From: Hevea brasiliensis
Lineage: Eukaryota; Streptophyta; Magnoliopsida; Malpighiales; Euphorbiaceae
Assembly (NCBI RefSeq): GCF_030052815.1
Contig: NC_079510.1
Coordinates: 10,549,375 to 10,613,374, forward strand
Direction of reading: 5' to 3'
Length of the DNA stretch: 64,000 bases
The notes under the pieces are model-generated. The model was not told the origin of the DNA and searched no databases. It saw nothing but the letters and a program-made list of their open reading frames with translations. A program made the position numbers and the translations under genes. Shown piece by piece: positions 12,382-25,291 of the stretch. The first letter of the stretch is position 1. Every line of letters begins with the position of its first letter.

Positions 12382-12770
12382 GTTCTTTTGAAGAACAAAT
12401 GTGGAAGAAAGCTTTTGTTATGCTGCTATTGGTTTTGGAAATTATTACCAAAATATCATTAATATGGCTGCGCATGCTTCTTTTTTTTTTTTTTTTGCAA
12501 TAATCACTAACTTGCCACCATATTTTTGGTTGAAGAAACGTTATTGTTTTGACAATATTTACGAAAAGTGCCACTGTCAATTACACCCATGTTTTTCCAA
12601 AAAAATTCACAGTTTTGCCACAATTTTTTCCTTGCTCCAGTGATGCCATTGGTCTTCATTTGATCTGAAATTGAAAATTACAATTTTTTTTTATTTTTGT
12701 TAAAATTAAATTTTACAACAAATAAAATTGTAATTTTATTTTGGTTTAATTGGGATATGAATTAAAAATA

Positions 12771-13010
12771 TTTAATTCAATATTAATTTTAGAAATTAAT
12801 TTCTAGAATTAATTAAAGAGCAATTGAACAAAGAATTTGTTGAATTAAATTGTTTAATTCAATATTAATTTTAGAAATTAATTTGTAAAATTAATTGAGG
12901 AAAATTAAAAAAAAAAATATTTGAATTAAATTGATTTAATTCAATATTTAATTTTTAGAAAAATTATTTTCTAAGATTAAAATGGCAAACAATGAGGCGT
13001 ATCAAATTAA
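12771..13010. repeat. degenerate tandem repeat, about 82 bp x 3
   Basis: The motif TTTAATTCAATATT followed by a TTAGAAATTAATTT-type sequence recurs at 12771, 12853 and 12934, a spacing of 82 and 81 bp. Later copies are more diverged. Confidence 0.7.
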
Positions 13011-14953
13011 TTTAATGATTTCAATTAAAATTATTTTTTAATTGATTTCGTTAAAATTAATTGTAGCAATTCTAAAATTGTTTTAGAAACAATATTCCTA
13101 ATATGATTAGGAAATATAATTAAAAGTGTTTAATTCATTTATGTTGTAGAAAAGTAATTTCTAAAATTATAAGGGGAACTAAAATTAATGTTTTGATGAA
13201 TTTAATTAAAATTAATTTTAATTGACTTATTAAAAAATAATTTTAGCTTCTGAATTTGTTTTAGAATTTTATATCTCTAATTGAATTAAAGATTAAATTG
13301 AATTATTTATTTCATGTGAATTATATGATATGAACATGTTTGGTTTTTCATTGTTTTATTTTACTTGTGGTATTATATATAAATGTCTATGAAAACATTA
13401 TTTATATGTAAATAACTATGCCTATATGACATATATATGCATGTGTGTCTTATTTAATATTTCAATATTAGATATTGAATATATTATTATTATTATTATT
13501 ATTATTCAATCTTAAATTTAAGTAATTTAAGATTATATATGGTTCCTTAAATAAATAATTATGTTAAATTTATTACACATTAGAATCTTAGATTATTATT
13601 GGAAAATAGTGAACTTTTAATTCTAAATCTAATGTGAAATAAGTGTTAGCATAATTAATTATTGCATAGGATATTCATGTATATGACTTTAGGCTTTATT
13701 GCATATTGTCTCAATTACTTTCTATTTATATATCAACATGAAAAACCCCATATGTCCAGTAAGAGCAAGAGGTTCTTAATTTGTTTATTTCCTTTTGGGG
13801 TGATATATTGCTTAACACTGCATTTGTCCTTAATCAAGTTCCATTTGAATGAATTATTACAATTTCATATACATATGGACCAATAGAAAACCCGACTTAA
13901 ATGTTTTTTTTTTTTTGCAACCTTGGGGATTTGTTGTTTTTGTTCACAATCCTTGTCATATATATGAATAAATAGGTCCACATGAAAAGGAAATGTATCT
14001 TTATAAGATACTCTGAATAGTTAAAAGGACACATTTTTACATATGAACAAGATAATGGTATAGTAACTGAATTTAAATCACGAAACGTCACATTCTTAGA
14101 GACTGACTTTTCTTCATAAGGTGAGATAAGTCAAGGCTTATCTCTATTTGAAATTGAGGACCATACCACTTCAACTATATAAATTCCAATGGTTTTTTTT
14201 TTTTTTTTCTCTCCTTCAAGTGGAAGTATTTCAATTTACAATGAAGCAAGTTTCATTTTCCGTTGCAATATAACTATAGTGAATCCATTTGATATTGCTG
14301 GTCTCTATGGGAGTAACTCTAACATTGACGAGTCAATCTATCAATTTCAACCATGACGATTGAGTTGTACGCTTGTTCCTTGTTGTTTTAAGATCGAAGG
14401 AGAAGAATGTATAGTTACTTGACAAGATAAAGAGAGATGATTACAAAATAAGTACATCCCTCACGTTCTTTGTAGTCTGATGTATGCTATAGTGTGTGCT
14501 AGACATAATATCTGCTATATTGTTAGGCTAGTTAGTAGATACAAATTTGATTTAGCACATCAATATTGGAAAATAGTTAAGAGGATACTAAGGTATCTTT
14601 AAGCATATTGATATTAAATATAATTGTATTAGAGACATAGTTGCAAAGAAAGAGGTAAACATAAAGTACACATCTATGTATGATATGGTAACTTATTGTA
14701 AAATATGTTTACAATAGGCATGTTAAGTCATTGGGTTTACGTAGATCTTGTTGTACTTGTGTTATATATTTTTCCCTAAACATGGTCATATGCCTAAATT
14801 ATTTTATCGATTCATATACATATGAGTGTATATATGTTTGGAAAGTATATTAGAACTTGAGAAATATGTTGAACAAGTAAAAATATTAGCCTTCTCACAT
14901 AAACAATCGCCTCCATAGCTTTAGTGGTAGATGGGGATGAGACAATTATAAGC

Positions 14954-15033
<80 letters not shown>
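14954..15033. repeat. (TTA)n microsatellite
   Basis: About 80 bp of uninterrupted TTA trinucleotide. A shorter run of the same type lies at 13486-13507. Confidence 0.97.
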
Positions 15034-15840
15034 TATGTGATAATAATATAAAGAGATTAAAGCTTATAATATGAAATGTTGCCTTGGAAAAGAGACAAGG
15101 AATTAGGGTCATTATAATCTAAGTAATTGAACTGATCATATGTGATTTGAGTTACATTATCTGTCTTGAATTCCAAATGTGAGTTCTGATGTGAAAGAGT
15201 AGACAAGTGAATTCAAAGTTAGACATTGGGGTGTTTGAACTATCATCTACATAATATTTGATCAAGACATACACTCCATGGGAAAAAAGTAAATACCATA
15301 GCATGTGATTCATACCACATGTATGATTTATGTTCATCAAGGGGAATACAAGTGTGATCTCTACTTGATATTGTGTGAGACCCTAAAGATTATAAATAAT
15401 CTTTATCTAGTATCCTCATGACTCTAATAAGTTAATCAAGACTTAGTTTAATGTTTGCTATCCTAGTTGGTTGCTAAAGGACTATGAAAGATTTAGTCTA
15501 GAGGGGCATTTCTAGAAAAGCAAGTTAATTAAGGTTGAGAGTATCATGAAAAGAGAAAGTTCATTAGAATTGTCATATTAGTCTGTGTTCATAAGTTAGT
15601 CAATTATGTTAATATTTGCAATAAAAACATAATTATGAACTCAAGATATGTGAGTGAGATTGAAAGAGTTTTGAATGTGATAGATGATCTAGGGTGCTAT
15701 ACTCCAAGCTCCATAAATCGAGATGATATATTATCCTAACAAGTATATAATAAACGAGCTCTTGAAGTATGCACGGTCACACAATCTATTTGTAAAGTAT
15801 GAAATTTGCAGAATTTAAAATGAGTTGACCCATCATGTGT

Positions 15841-15870
15841 GAGTGGGAGATGTTGGAAATATGACATGAG
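15841..15870 (+). other. possible polypurine tract and LTR start, copia-like
   Basis: GAGTGGGAGA is followed directly by TGTTGGAAATATGAC. A purine run against TGTTGGA is the typical PPT/3'-LTR junction of plant Ty1/copia elements. No second copy of this LTR start occurs to the left, so it is probably a truncated remnant. The CA end cannot be placed. Confidence 0.4.
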
Positions 15871-18800
15871 TCACCCATATGGATCAATCTGGATCCATTA
15901 GGATTAAAACCAAAACCAAGAATAACCGCATGAACATTCATATGCATTGCCAAAAGGTAGCAAAATCCAAAAGTCATATACATTGTGAAAAGGTGGGGAG
16001 TAGTGTTGCAGCAAGGGTCATGGCCTCCCCAACCCAAAAGAATTCCTAAAGTTTTGTTCTTATTGCATGAATTAATGCTACCCACTTAATTAGATTAATG
16101 TTGCCCTTACTCAAGACTAATTTTTTTTTTTTTTTAATATTCAAGTGTAATTATTCTTCAAAATCTTATCTTGACCTATTTTATAATTTAAATTCATAAA
16201 TTAAATAAACATTTCAGTACATCAAAATTAATAATTTCATTCTACTTTTTCATTTTCATTTTATTCTATAATTAAAATTGATAATTTCATTTTATAGGGT
16301 ATTTATTAAGTTTTGATATGTAAAACTTTTCATAAAATTTTAAGTTTCTCTTTTTGTAATTATATGTACATTTAAATTGTGAATTAATAAAATTTTAAGT
16401 TAATAAAATTAAGATGTTAATATGGGTTTCTCAAAATTTAGGGGCTAATATTTTAACTCTAATCGAGGTGACTATTTAATTTTTAAAAGAGGAACAAAAT
16501 GATAAGGTTTTCGCCCCTTAACGTCAATTTTTGGTTCTGTTACTGAAACCCAACATCTACCAATAAGAAAGATAAAGCTCATAGTATCTCTTTTTTTTAA
16601 ACAAATTACTTTGAGAAAATTAAATGGTTAAAAGAAAAAAGAAAATTTCATTCAACAATTTGTTACTCATGATTTACAATCTAATGAAATTTAAGATGTG
16701 GATTTCTCCTAAAAAATTATTTCAACTTTGCATTTTTTACAATTAAATGTAATAATTTAACGTATATTTTCTGATTCTAATTTTCTTTTTTTAGCTTACT
16801 CCCTTCAAAACAAACATTACTTGACTATGGAAATTTTGAAGCTGAAGTTTCTATTGATAATTGAAGTTTGCAATTAAGCTAATAAAGGTGTTGTTGTTCA
16901 CAATCTTATCTCGGAAAAATGTTTATAAACGACAATCTTGTCCTTCACAATATGTTTTCTTTCAAAATCTGTCTTCAAAAAGATGATGGTAAATTCACAA
17001 ATTTAAGAAAAGACTCATAAATATTTTTTTTTTTTTTATTTTAGAAATTATTAAAAAGAAGAAAATATCTTAAATTTTAAGATTGAATGTAATTTTTCCA
17101 TAATTGCGTTGTTGAACTGAAAATAAATGTGAAACAGAAATTGAAAGAGTTTTATATACTAAAATTAGATTGAAATTTGGTTGCTAAAAAAGTAAATACA
17201 GAGTTTGGAAATTAAAAGACAATACTTAGAAAATTAAATAAGGCTTTGAAATTGAAATTGACAAAGTAATTGAAAGAATAATTAACTAGCTTGAGTATTG
17301 AGTTGTTGGTGATTGATATAATTTATAAATTTGAGAGTTAATTTATAAATGTTATCACATGAAATCAAATGCATCACTCGGTACGCAACACTAGCAATTT
17401 TCAAATTTTTTTCTAAGATATGTTAGCAATTAAATAATAATAATAAGATGAAATCAAGTGATCCATTGTTTAGAAAAATTAGGATTTGTAGCTTCTAAAT
17501 GGTAAATCTATCATTGTTGGCGGAGCGTGCAGAGAAGTCGGCAACAATTCAACCCACGCGCGCCTGATAGTTACCATCCACAATACAAGTTTCCCAAAAT
17601 TATATTAAATTTTTAATTAATTATATTAAATATAATTTTAATTTATATTAGAATTCTAAATAATTATATGTTTATTGAATTAAATTAAAATTTATTTTTA
17701 TTAATTCTTTATAAAATTTTAATAATAAAATATTTTATATTTTCAATAGAAATTGATAAAATTTTATATTTAATTAAATATATATTATTTAATTTTATAT
17801 TTGACAAAAATAAATTAGTTAATTAATTTTATTATATATATTTAAAATATTTTAAAACATTAATTGTTAATAAATACTGATATTAGTTAATTTAAAAATT
17901 ATAAATAGATTTTAATCTAACAATATTCAACTTATTTTTAAAATTATAAAATTTCAACATTTAGTTAAATTATATTAGTATAAAATTTATTTAAAATCAT
18001 ATTTACCAAATATTTCACTTAAATAAATAAAAATAAAAATCTAAATGTCAGCTTTCAACCACCCAATTAAATCCACAATTAAAGATCTAAATTTCTTTTA
18101 ATATAACTATATAATATGTTTTGTAAATGTCATTTTTTATTCCATTGGATTTTATCTTTTTATTCATGGAAAATATTATCTAAAATTAATATAATTAATA
18201 ATAAAATATAAATAATTTAATTATTTAATTAAAAAAGGAAGGTGTAGAACATATTTATAATTTTTTAATAACATTTAATTTTTTTTTTAGGAGTTTGAAT
18301 AATCACACCCTAAATTTTAACAAGATCTGTTTGATTTATTTTGAAATAAAAATATTTATTTCTACTGTGTTTCTAATTTCTTATTCTAAAATTATATTCA
18401 AAATTAAATTCTATTTCACTTAAATTCAGGAGATTGAAATATAAAATAAAATAAAATTGTTATAAAAATGGTACAAAAAATTATGAAAAAAATAATTTGA
18501 AAAATAAAAAAATGAAAAATAAGTTCAACTATCAATAATATAATATAATTTTTGAATCTAAAACTAAAAATTATTTTATACTTTATAATTAAAAATAAAT
18601 CACTATTAAATATATTTAAAAATTATTTTATCTAAAAAATTTTTGATATCTTTTATTCATTTATTTTATAATAATATAATCAATGTTTTTTTATTAATTT
18701 TAATTATGGAAGACTATTATATAATTTAGGTTGTAAAGTTAATATTTTTTTAAATAATTGAAAACTATTTTTTTAAGAAAAATGAAAAATAGCTTAAAAT

Positions 18801-19100
18801 TATTTTTTTTAAATTTGAAAATAGTGTGAGCACAAAATTATATTTTTCAATTTTCTTCAATATATTATAATTCATAAAGTGCAGAACGCGCTTCACGCGT
18901 TTTCATTGATGCTTCCTTGGTCCGTCCCTCATTAATAATCGAAGTCGGCAGTCGTTTTCGAATTCCTAACACGGCAGATTCTCGCTCACTCTAACGGCTA
19001 CTTTTTCAAGATAATCCTGTTGAACAACCGCTATAATCCATCTCCCAGAAAATAAATAATATATATATATAACTCATTTCTTTGCTTACAATGTTAATCC
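15871..19100. other. AT-rich intergenic DNA upstream of the SAUR gene
   Basis: I see no gene. The stretch 17590-18870 is almost entirely A/T with short mononucleotide runs. GC content rises only near 17515-17580 and from 18880 onward, where the SAUR promoter region begins. Confidence 0.5.
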
Positions 19101-19110
19101 AATATCTAAC

Positions 19111-19144
19111 TCTCTATCTCTCTCTCTCTCTCTCTCTTTATATA
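19111..19144 (+). promoter_or_regulatory. CT-rich tract and TATA box of the SAUR gene
   Basis: A CT microsatellite (19111-19137) runs straight into TATATA (19139-19144), about 157 bp before the ATG. Pyrimidine patches next to a TATA box are common in plant core promoters. A TGTCTC hexamer, the classical auxin-response core, lies at 19279-19284 in the leader. A single hexamer is weak evidence for auxin control. Confidence 0.65.
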
Positions 19145-19300
19145 CAGCCTTTCAGCTGGCCAATTCAAACTGCACTTGTCAACCCTTTTTTGATCTCTCG
19201 GTCCTTCCTTTTCATTTCCCAATCTCTCTTTTTTTCTATGTAAGTTATAGCTATTCCTTCTCTTATATCTTTAAGGACTGTCTCTTAACATTTCAAGAAC

Positions 19301-19684
19301 ATGGATTGCTTGGTCTTGCCTGTTTCACTCTTGAGAAAGCGCTCCACAGGGTCCCGGCTAGGCTACCGGCCTTTAAAAGATGATGGGTTCTCGGATTTTA
19401 ACCCGCCAGTGACAGTTGTGGTTGGGAAAGAGAAGAGAGAGTTCTTGGTGGATCCCTTTGTTTTGGAAGAGAGTCCTTTTCGAGTTCTGATAGAAACAGT
19501 AACAAGTAATGATATTAAAGAAGAAGATGATCATCATGCGAAGAGAAGAGAAAATAGAGTGATATTTGTGGATGTTGATGCGATTTTGTTTGAGCACATG
19601 TTGTGGCTTATGTATAATGATTGTTCTTCTTTGTTTCAGCTCAATCTCAAGGAGATTATTGACTTCTATGCTCAAGATTATTAG
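19301..19684 (+). CDS. SAUR-family auxin-responsive protein, 127 aa, intact
   Basis: This is a small auxin-up RNA (SAUR) type protein. Family members that have been studied act early in auxin-induced growth, often by inhibiting PP2C-D phosphatases at the plasma membrane; this member's role is not known. The SAUR core spans residues 37-65 (VTVVVGKEKREFLVDPFVL, then EESPFRVLIE) and resumes at 86-102 (RVIFVDVDAILFEHMLWLM). Between them is an acidic/basic linker rich in Asp, Glu, His and Lys. The C-terminus (LKEIIDFYAQD) is also typical of one SAUR subgroup. No intron is needed, as usual for SAURs. The ATG follows AAGAAC and lies 157 bp after the TATA box. There are no neighbouring genes; it stands between two oppositely oriented retrotransposons about 9 kb and 15 kb away. 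Confidence 0.9.
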   Translation: MDCLVLPVSLLRKRSTGSRLGYRPLKDDGFSDFNPPVTVVVGKEKREFLVDPFVLEESPFRVLIETVTSNDIKEEDDHHAKRRENRVIFVDVDAILFEHMLWLMYNDCSSLFQLNLKEIIDFYAQDY

Positions 19685-19689
19685 AGAAT

Positions 19690-21468
19690 TATGGATAAAC
19701 AGGAAGGTTTACTATGCATTACTCTTCAGTAATATGTCCAGAATTTTATAATAATATGTTATTTAGTTAATAGGGTTAATACAGTTTAATGATCGAATGC
19801 TTGTAATTTCATCAAAATTATATCTATACAAATCAATGTAATTTTATATTCACAATGAAATTTTAAATTTGTTGATGCCGTTGTTTTTTTTTTTTGTGAA
19901 TTTTTAATAAATTTTTTTTTATTGAAACTCAAATCTTTAGATCTCATAGTTTGGAGATGATTCAGATACAACTAAATTAAAGCTCACTAGTACGTTGTAA
20001 CTTTTTTTTCTTTCTTGAAAGTTTCAAAAATACCAAAGTATGATTAATTCTTTGATGGACGGCAAAGAATTTTAATAATTTTAAAGAAATTTATCGATTT
20101 TTTTTAATTATATAATTTGTTTCAACTGAGACCTACAACTAAAGACGATTCTAGCACAGTTGAGCATCAAAGTATAAATTCTTTGAGGGAGAGCAAAGAT
20201 ATGTCCCTGTGGTTCAATCAATGGTTGCATATATATGTCACTTTTATAAAGAGTTATTTAGAGCTTTCTTAATTACTCTCTTTATCTATTTTTATTGGTT
20301 ATATTTAATTTTTTGTTATTTAAAATTATTTATTGTATTTAAAAAGTTAAAGAATTTTAATTATTTTTAATTTTTCTTTTATTTTTATTAAATATTATAA
20401 TAAATATTTATGTAATTTTTTTAATTGAGATAAAAAAATAATTTAATAAAATTACTATTATATTTTTATACAAAATCACCATCCAAAACTTAAAAGATAA
20501 TAGTTGTTAACCGACAAAATTAATTTGACATTTTTGTTCTTTTTCTTCTCAATTTGAGAGGGTCAAATTAGGGATTAATTAGATGGAATGGCAATTTAAG
20601 AAATTAATGTTCTCGCCTATAATAAGTTGATGAAATAGATCATTAACGCTATAACATGTTGGTTTTTGGCCATTAGTTTACCTCTATAAAATATACTAAA
20701 TATTGCAATTAAACATATTTTGATAAGAAGAGCTTTGTTAAACATTTGAAATGACTGAGGTTGGTATAAGAATTTTAACATCCAATTAAATAATGTTTAA
20801 TTTGGTGTGTTGTTGTTTTCATATGCACTTTAATTTCTTAGGTGGTGAAATTTTCCCTACACATTTATTGTCTATCTAATAGAATTTGAAAATGATTGGC
20901 TAGAAATTTCACCAAGCAAAGCTTCATAATCAGCTTTAAAAGATGTCCATGTCTCATTAATTAGGAAGGGGCCATTTCAAATTTTTTTTTTTACTTGTTT
21001 GATAATATTAATTATTTTAATAATCGTATTAATGATTAATTATTAGATTTTAATTATTAGTAGTTAATTTTTATATAGTGATTTAAAGTAAAAGTGTTTA
21101 AAAATAATAGCTATTAAATTAAAATAATTATATCATCTTTTTGATCTTGGTCAAAATGCTTACCTAATCTCTAAAAATTAGGAAAATAATTTTTTATGAA
21201 CCACTCACTAAATTTCTAAACACTATAATAACTATGACGATACCAAATAATATAAATAAGAGAGAATATTTTGATTATAGTCAAAATACTAAATTTTACT
21301 TTAAAAGCTATTATCCAACAGGGCCTTGATTAAATTTATTAATTGGGACTACTTTGAATAGTTTCAAATTAAATTTAAGATGAATTTGGTTTTAAGAAAT
21401 AATACTTCATATTAGGTTTTAATTTAATATTTTAGATGTTTGTTATTCGAACCCATTTAGCTAACAAG

Positions 21469-21512
<44 letters not shown>

Positions 21513-22403
21513 TTTCCAACTAAAAAGAAATATTGTAAAAAGTTTATTTCAGATTAATATAACACTATATATATTTTTTAGGTATTGATATTCTTAAATG
21601 TGATTTGAATTTTTAATAAATTAAATAAATAATTAAAATTTATAAATAAATTCTAAAAAATTAAAATTAATATTGTATGAAATAGCATATATTAATTTGT
21701 AAATGAATTCGCTTTTAGCCTATTTAAAAATTAGAAATTTATATAAATTTAATTCAATTGATTTCTTTTTTATTAATTTTCATATTTAGAAACATAATAG
21801 TGAAAGAATTTCTTTCACCTTAAAAAAAAATTATTTTAAATAATAAAAATCAAATCAAAAGTTGTATGATTGTATGAGAATTTAATTTAATTCAATTCTT
21901 TTCTTATACGATATTCGAGATTTGTATATTTATTTTTAAGTTTTTATTGTAAGATGCTATATAAAGTGAACAACTATAAATGCATATTAATGAATAAATT
22001 GAAGAATTTATCTTTTTTTTTTCTTATTTGATGTGTGCATTTCAAAATAATCTCTTTCAAAATGGAATTATGATAATTATATTAAGATTAATGACAAAAA
22101 TACCTTTCCATGCACTCAAACTTAATCAACAATATAACAATTTGGTAAAAAGGCATTTCTACAAGAGCTGGTCTGCTAATTAATTATTTGGTCAACCTCC
22201 AGGCCAAACTCTCAAATTGATATTTTACCCACCTTCTCCACTTCTTTTTTTTTTTTTTTTGGTAGAAAGACATTTGCAAGAGCCAACTCACTATTTCATG
22301 AAAAATTGAAATTTTAGCTTATCCTATTGATGATTTTTTTATTACAAAAATTATTGATATTTGGCTAGCCTTGTACGCTTCAATAATTTGAAATTCCAAT
22401 AAA
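19690..22403. other. AT-rich intergenic DNA downstream of the SAUR gene
   Basis: No gene is seen. An (AT)n run lies at 21472-21506. Sequence around 20990-21325 may be a small TIR element: its left part contains TTGTTTGATAATATTA, and its right end, read on the minus strand, is GGCCCTGTTGGATAATAG. Its ends and duplication are not clear enough to annotate separately. Confidence 0.45.
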
Positions 22404-22665
22404 ATAAATTGATATTTGTTTACATTTATTAATGAAAAAAATATCTTATATTTTGTTTTTAAATATGTAAGTATTATGCCTATGGGGTCTATAGGTTAGA
22501 CCCATAAATCAACTGTGCCTTGTAGCATGCTCAGGTTAAATGTCTATTTTTTTTTTTTTTAACTATTGTCTTGTGTTTAGATGAAGAATTTGAAATATGT
22601 GACTTAAATTTAGTAAAATAATAATTTTTTAATTAATTAAAGTAATAAATTTATATTATTAGTCT

Positions 22666-24460
22666 TGGGGCTATGCACAGTTCCTAGGAGATCTTAACCA
22701 AACTGAAGAATCTAAATGAACCGAACTGAAAATGAAAATGAGCCGTTACTGTACAAACCGAACTGAATTGAAGTTATTTTATTGTTTTGGTTTAGTTATG
22801 GTTCTTTATCAAGGACTGAACTGGAATCGAACTGAAATCAAACCAAACTGAAGAACCAATTTTATACATATCTGTTTATTATATATTTTAGATATATTAC
22901 ATAGTTTCAATAAAATTATATATATTATATACAATTAAAATGGTTATATATATATCTTAATTTGTTATTAAGTATAAGTATATACATGTAACTCAATATT
23001 AACTTTTATTATTTTTAATTATAAATATATTAAATCACTTTATAGTCATGAATTATCTTATTAAATTACCTTTTCATCATGTAGTACACTTTCTTTTTAA
23101 AAATTATATAATTGAAAAATATATATAAGATAGTAGAATATATTTATTAAAATATATGTTATGGAGTGACTTAATTTATATATGGATCATTTCATGAGAT
23201 TGAATTATAACCCACTCAAAATGTCAACAATGCAATCAGAATAAAATATTTTGTGAGATTTATAGTTATAGTAAAGAGTATGAGTCAAAACAACATTTAA
23301 GAGTCAGCGTTAATAATTGAATTCATTAAGTTTAAGATTACATTAGTTATCTTATTTTTAATATGAACAAATTTCGATTATAATTAACAAAATTTTTATA
23401 AACAGTATTTACTGTATTAAAATTAAATATATTTTTAATACTTATTATTTTGAATTAAAATTTAAATTAGTAAAAATTATATATTGTCCAACAAAATTTT
23501 AATTTTAAATAATTGAATGAAAATAAAATAAATAATTTCTTTAAAGCCAAAAACTATGTAGTTTTGTGCTCTTATTTTAGGTTACATTAACCTTAACTCA
23601 TATTATACTTGTTGATTTGTTGTTATTTTATAATTTGGATAGAAATATTATATGACTTATTATGTGTAGAATCAAATACTTACCACCATTTTAAAAGTTT
23701 AAGTTTTTAGCAAAGACGCAACTCTAACCCCTTATAGTGTAGTAGCCCAAGCGCCTTAGGCCGAAGGGATCTGGACAGGATGCTGGCACATTGAGCTATG
23801 CCCACTCAATGTTAACAATCCACCCTTAGCACCTACTAGGGATTCAAACCCATTACCTTGGCTGTGATACCAATTGCAGGATCGAGCTATTGCCACTGTG
23901 ACAAAAGCTTAAACTTTTAGTGGAGGCACAACTCTAATTTCTTATAGCGTAACAGTCTAAGCGTCATGAGTCGAAAGAACCTAGGCAGGATGTTGGCCCA
24001 CTGAGCTATCCCCACTCAATGTCAATATTATGGATATTTGGTATTATCTTGTATTTTTATGTGAAAATTATTAGTTTAATTTTAGTATTTCTCTTGAGTA
24101 AGTTATTATGTTTATATTATTTTATTGATATTAGTACTGTTATTTTAATATTACTGCTATTATTTTTATTGATATTTTGATGTTAGAAATATATAATTAT
24201 TTTTGTTCTTTTAAAAAGAACACAATAATACTACAATTTTAAGTGTAGGTTCGATAATTGAATCGAATCAGAACTAAAACTATAACAACAAATAGAATTG
24301 AAACTATAATCAAACCGGAACCCAAAGCACTTAGAGCTGAACCAGAATTGGAACCAAATTTTGGTTCCTCTTTTTATTCCAAAAAATGAAAAAACTGAAA
24401 TTCAATTCTAGTTCTGATTCTTACAAAGAATCGAACTTGAGCCGAAATCACATAGCCTTA
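22666..24460. mobile_element. non-autonomous hAT-like element, about 1.8 kb
   Basis: The ends are short imperfect inverted repeats (TGGGGCTATG and, inverted, TAAGGCTATG; 8 of 10 match). They are flanked by an 8-bp direct repeat with one mismatch (ATTAGTCT at 22658-22665, ATTAGACT at 24461-24468). Subterminal regions are rich in AACCGAACTGAA-type motifs on both sides, as in many plant hAT derivatives. An 8-bp duplication is the hAT hallmark. No transposase frame is present. The insertion is confirmed by the uninterrupted paralogue at 33139-33882. It carries the SINE-like insert at 23696-24023. Confidence 0.75.
23696..24023 (-). mobile_element. tRNA-derived SINE-like repeat, partly duplicated
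   Basis: On the minus strand, AATTGGTATCACAGCCAAGG followed by GGGTTTGAATCCC (23839-23851) resembles a tRNA A-box region and B box at the normal spacing, as in plant SINEs. About 115 bp (23696-23811) is repeated at 23906-24023 with roughly 80 percent similarity by eye, giving a 1.5-unit tandem with a period near 210 bp. GC content is well above the host element. The exact ends are unclear and there is no poly-A tail I can assign. Confidence 0.45.
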
Positions 24461-24893
24461 ATTAGACTTATGAATATGTATAGTATCTTATTTCAGTGTG
24501 AATATAAATATTTTGTAAAATGATGTTGTTTGAAATTCATTTTAATGTTGCTTTGAATTCATATATTTGAATTTGAAATTTGGATTTCAAATGTGAATTT
24601 AAAATTTAGAATTTAAAATTCATAAATTTAACAATAACTTATTTGGATAATAAAAAAATTTCAAATTTTGAATTTAAAAGAGAGGTGAGTATCCAACATA
24701 AAAAAATTGTTAGGTTATTTCAAATTCTTACTTTTTTAAGTTTCTATATTTATTTTGAATTTGATTAAAATTAAAATTCATATTTTTTAAATCTCTCAAA
24801 TAAGGTATTTGATTTAAATCTAAATTCATAACTTCAAATCCATAAATTTAAACACAGTAAAAGAATTGTTACTAGTTAAAATAGTGTTATTTG

Positions 24894-24962
<69 letters not shown>

Positions 24963-25291
24963 ACACACACACGAAAAGGGAATTCTAATTATTGTTTATA
25001 GGAACCGTGTGTTAAGAATTCCAATATCCCACATCTAAGTACATAACAAGTTCATTGGATTAGCTTGAAAATTTTTCTCTCCAGAAAGTGGAGTTTCGGT
25101 TTCAAATCAACAATCTTCTATTCTTTCTTTCGATTCTCTGGAATCTTCTCTTATCTTTCCTAATTGCTCTCTACTATCTACTTTTTCTCTTCTCATTTAT
25201 TCTACCGTCCCAACCCACTGCCTACCTTGTTGAATTCCTGCATAGTCTCACTATGTCATCTAATGACTAACCCATTATAGACCTTATTAGT

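Larger units (their letters stand above)
12380..15840. other. AT-rich non-coding stretch, probably decayed transposon
   Basis: About 3.4 kb has no supportable gene; open frames are short and low in complexity. It includes the tandem repeat at 12771-13010 and the microsatellite at 14954-15033. Because the right end (15841-15850) looks like a polypurine tract before an LTR start, the stretch may be the non-coding interior of a copia-type or LARD-like element. I could not find a matching left LTR or a primer site. Confidence 0.35.
22404..24955. repeat. duplicated segment A, copy 1 (interrupted by a hAT-like element)
   Basis: The parts 22404-22665 and 24461-24955 together match 33139-33882 in order and orientation, ending in an (AT)n run in both copies (24896-24955 and 33822-33882). 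The match includes a distinctive GGTCTATAGGT...CCCATAAATCAAC stretch. Copy 1 is split by the hAT-like element at 22666-24460, and copy 2 shows the uninterrupted state. I do not recognise the family of the underlying segment. Confidence 0.75.

Noticed and set aside
12218..12580. Open frames on both strands rich in Tyr/Ile repeats
   Set aside because: They are translations of the (TA)n microsatellite at 12295-12379.
23839..23900. tRNA gene on the minus strand
   Set aside because: A- and B-box-like motifs are present, but no acceptor stem or cloverleaf can be formed; a SINE-like origin fits better.
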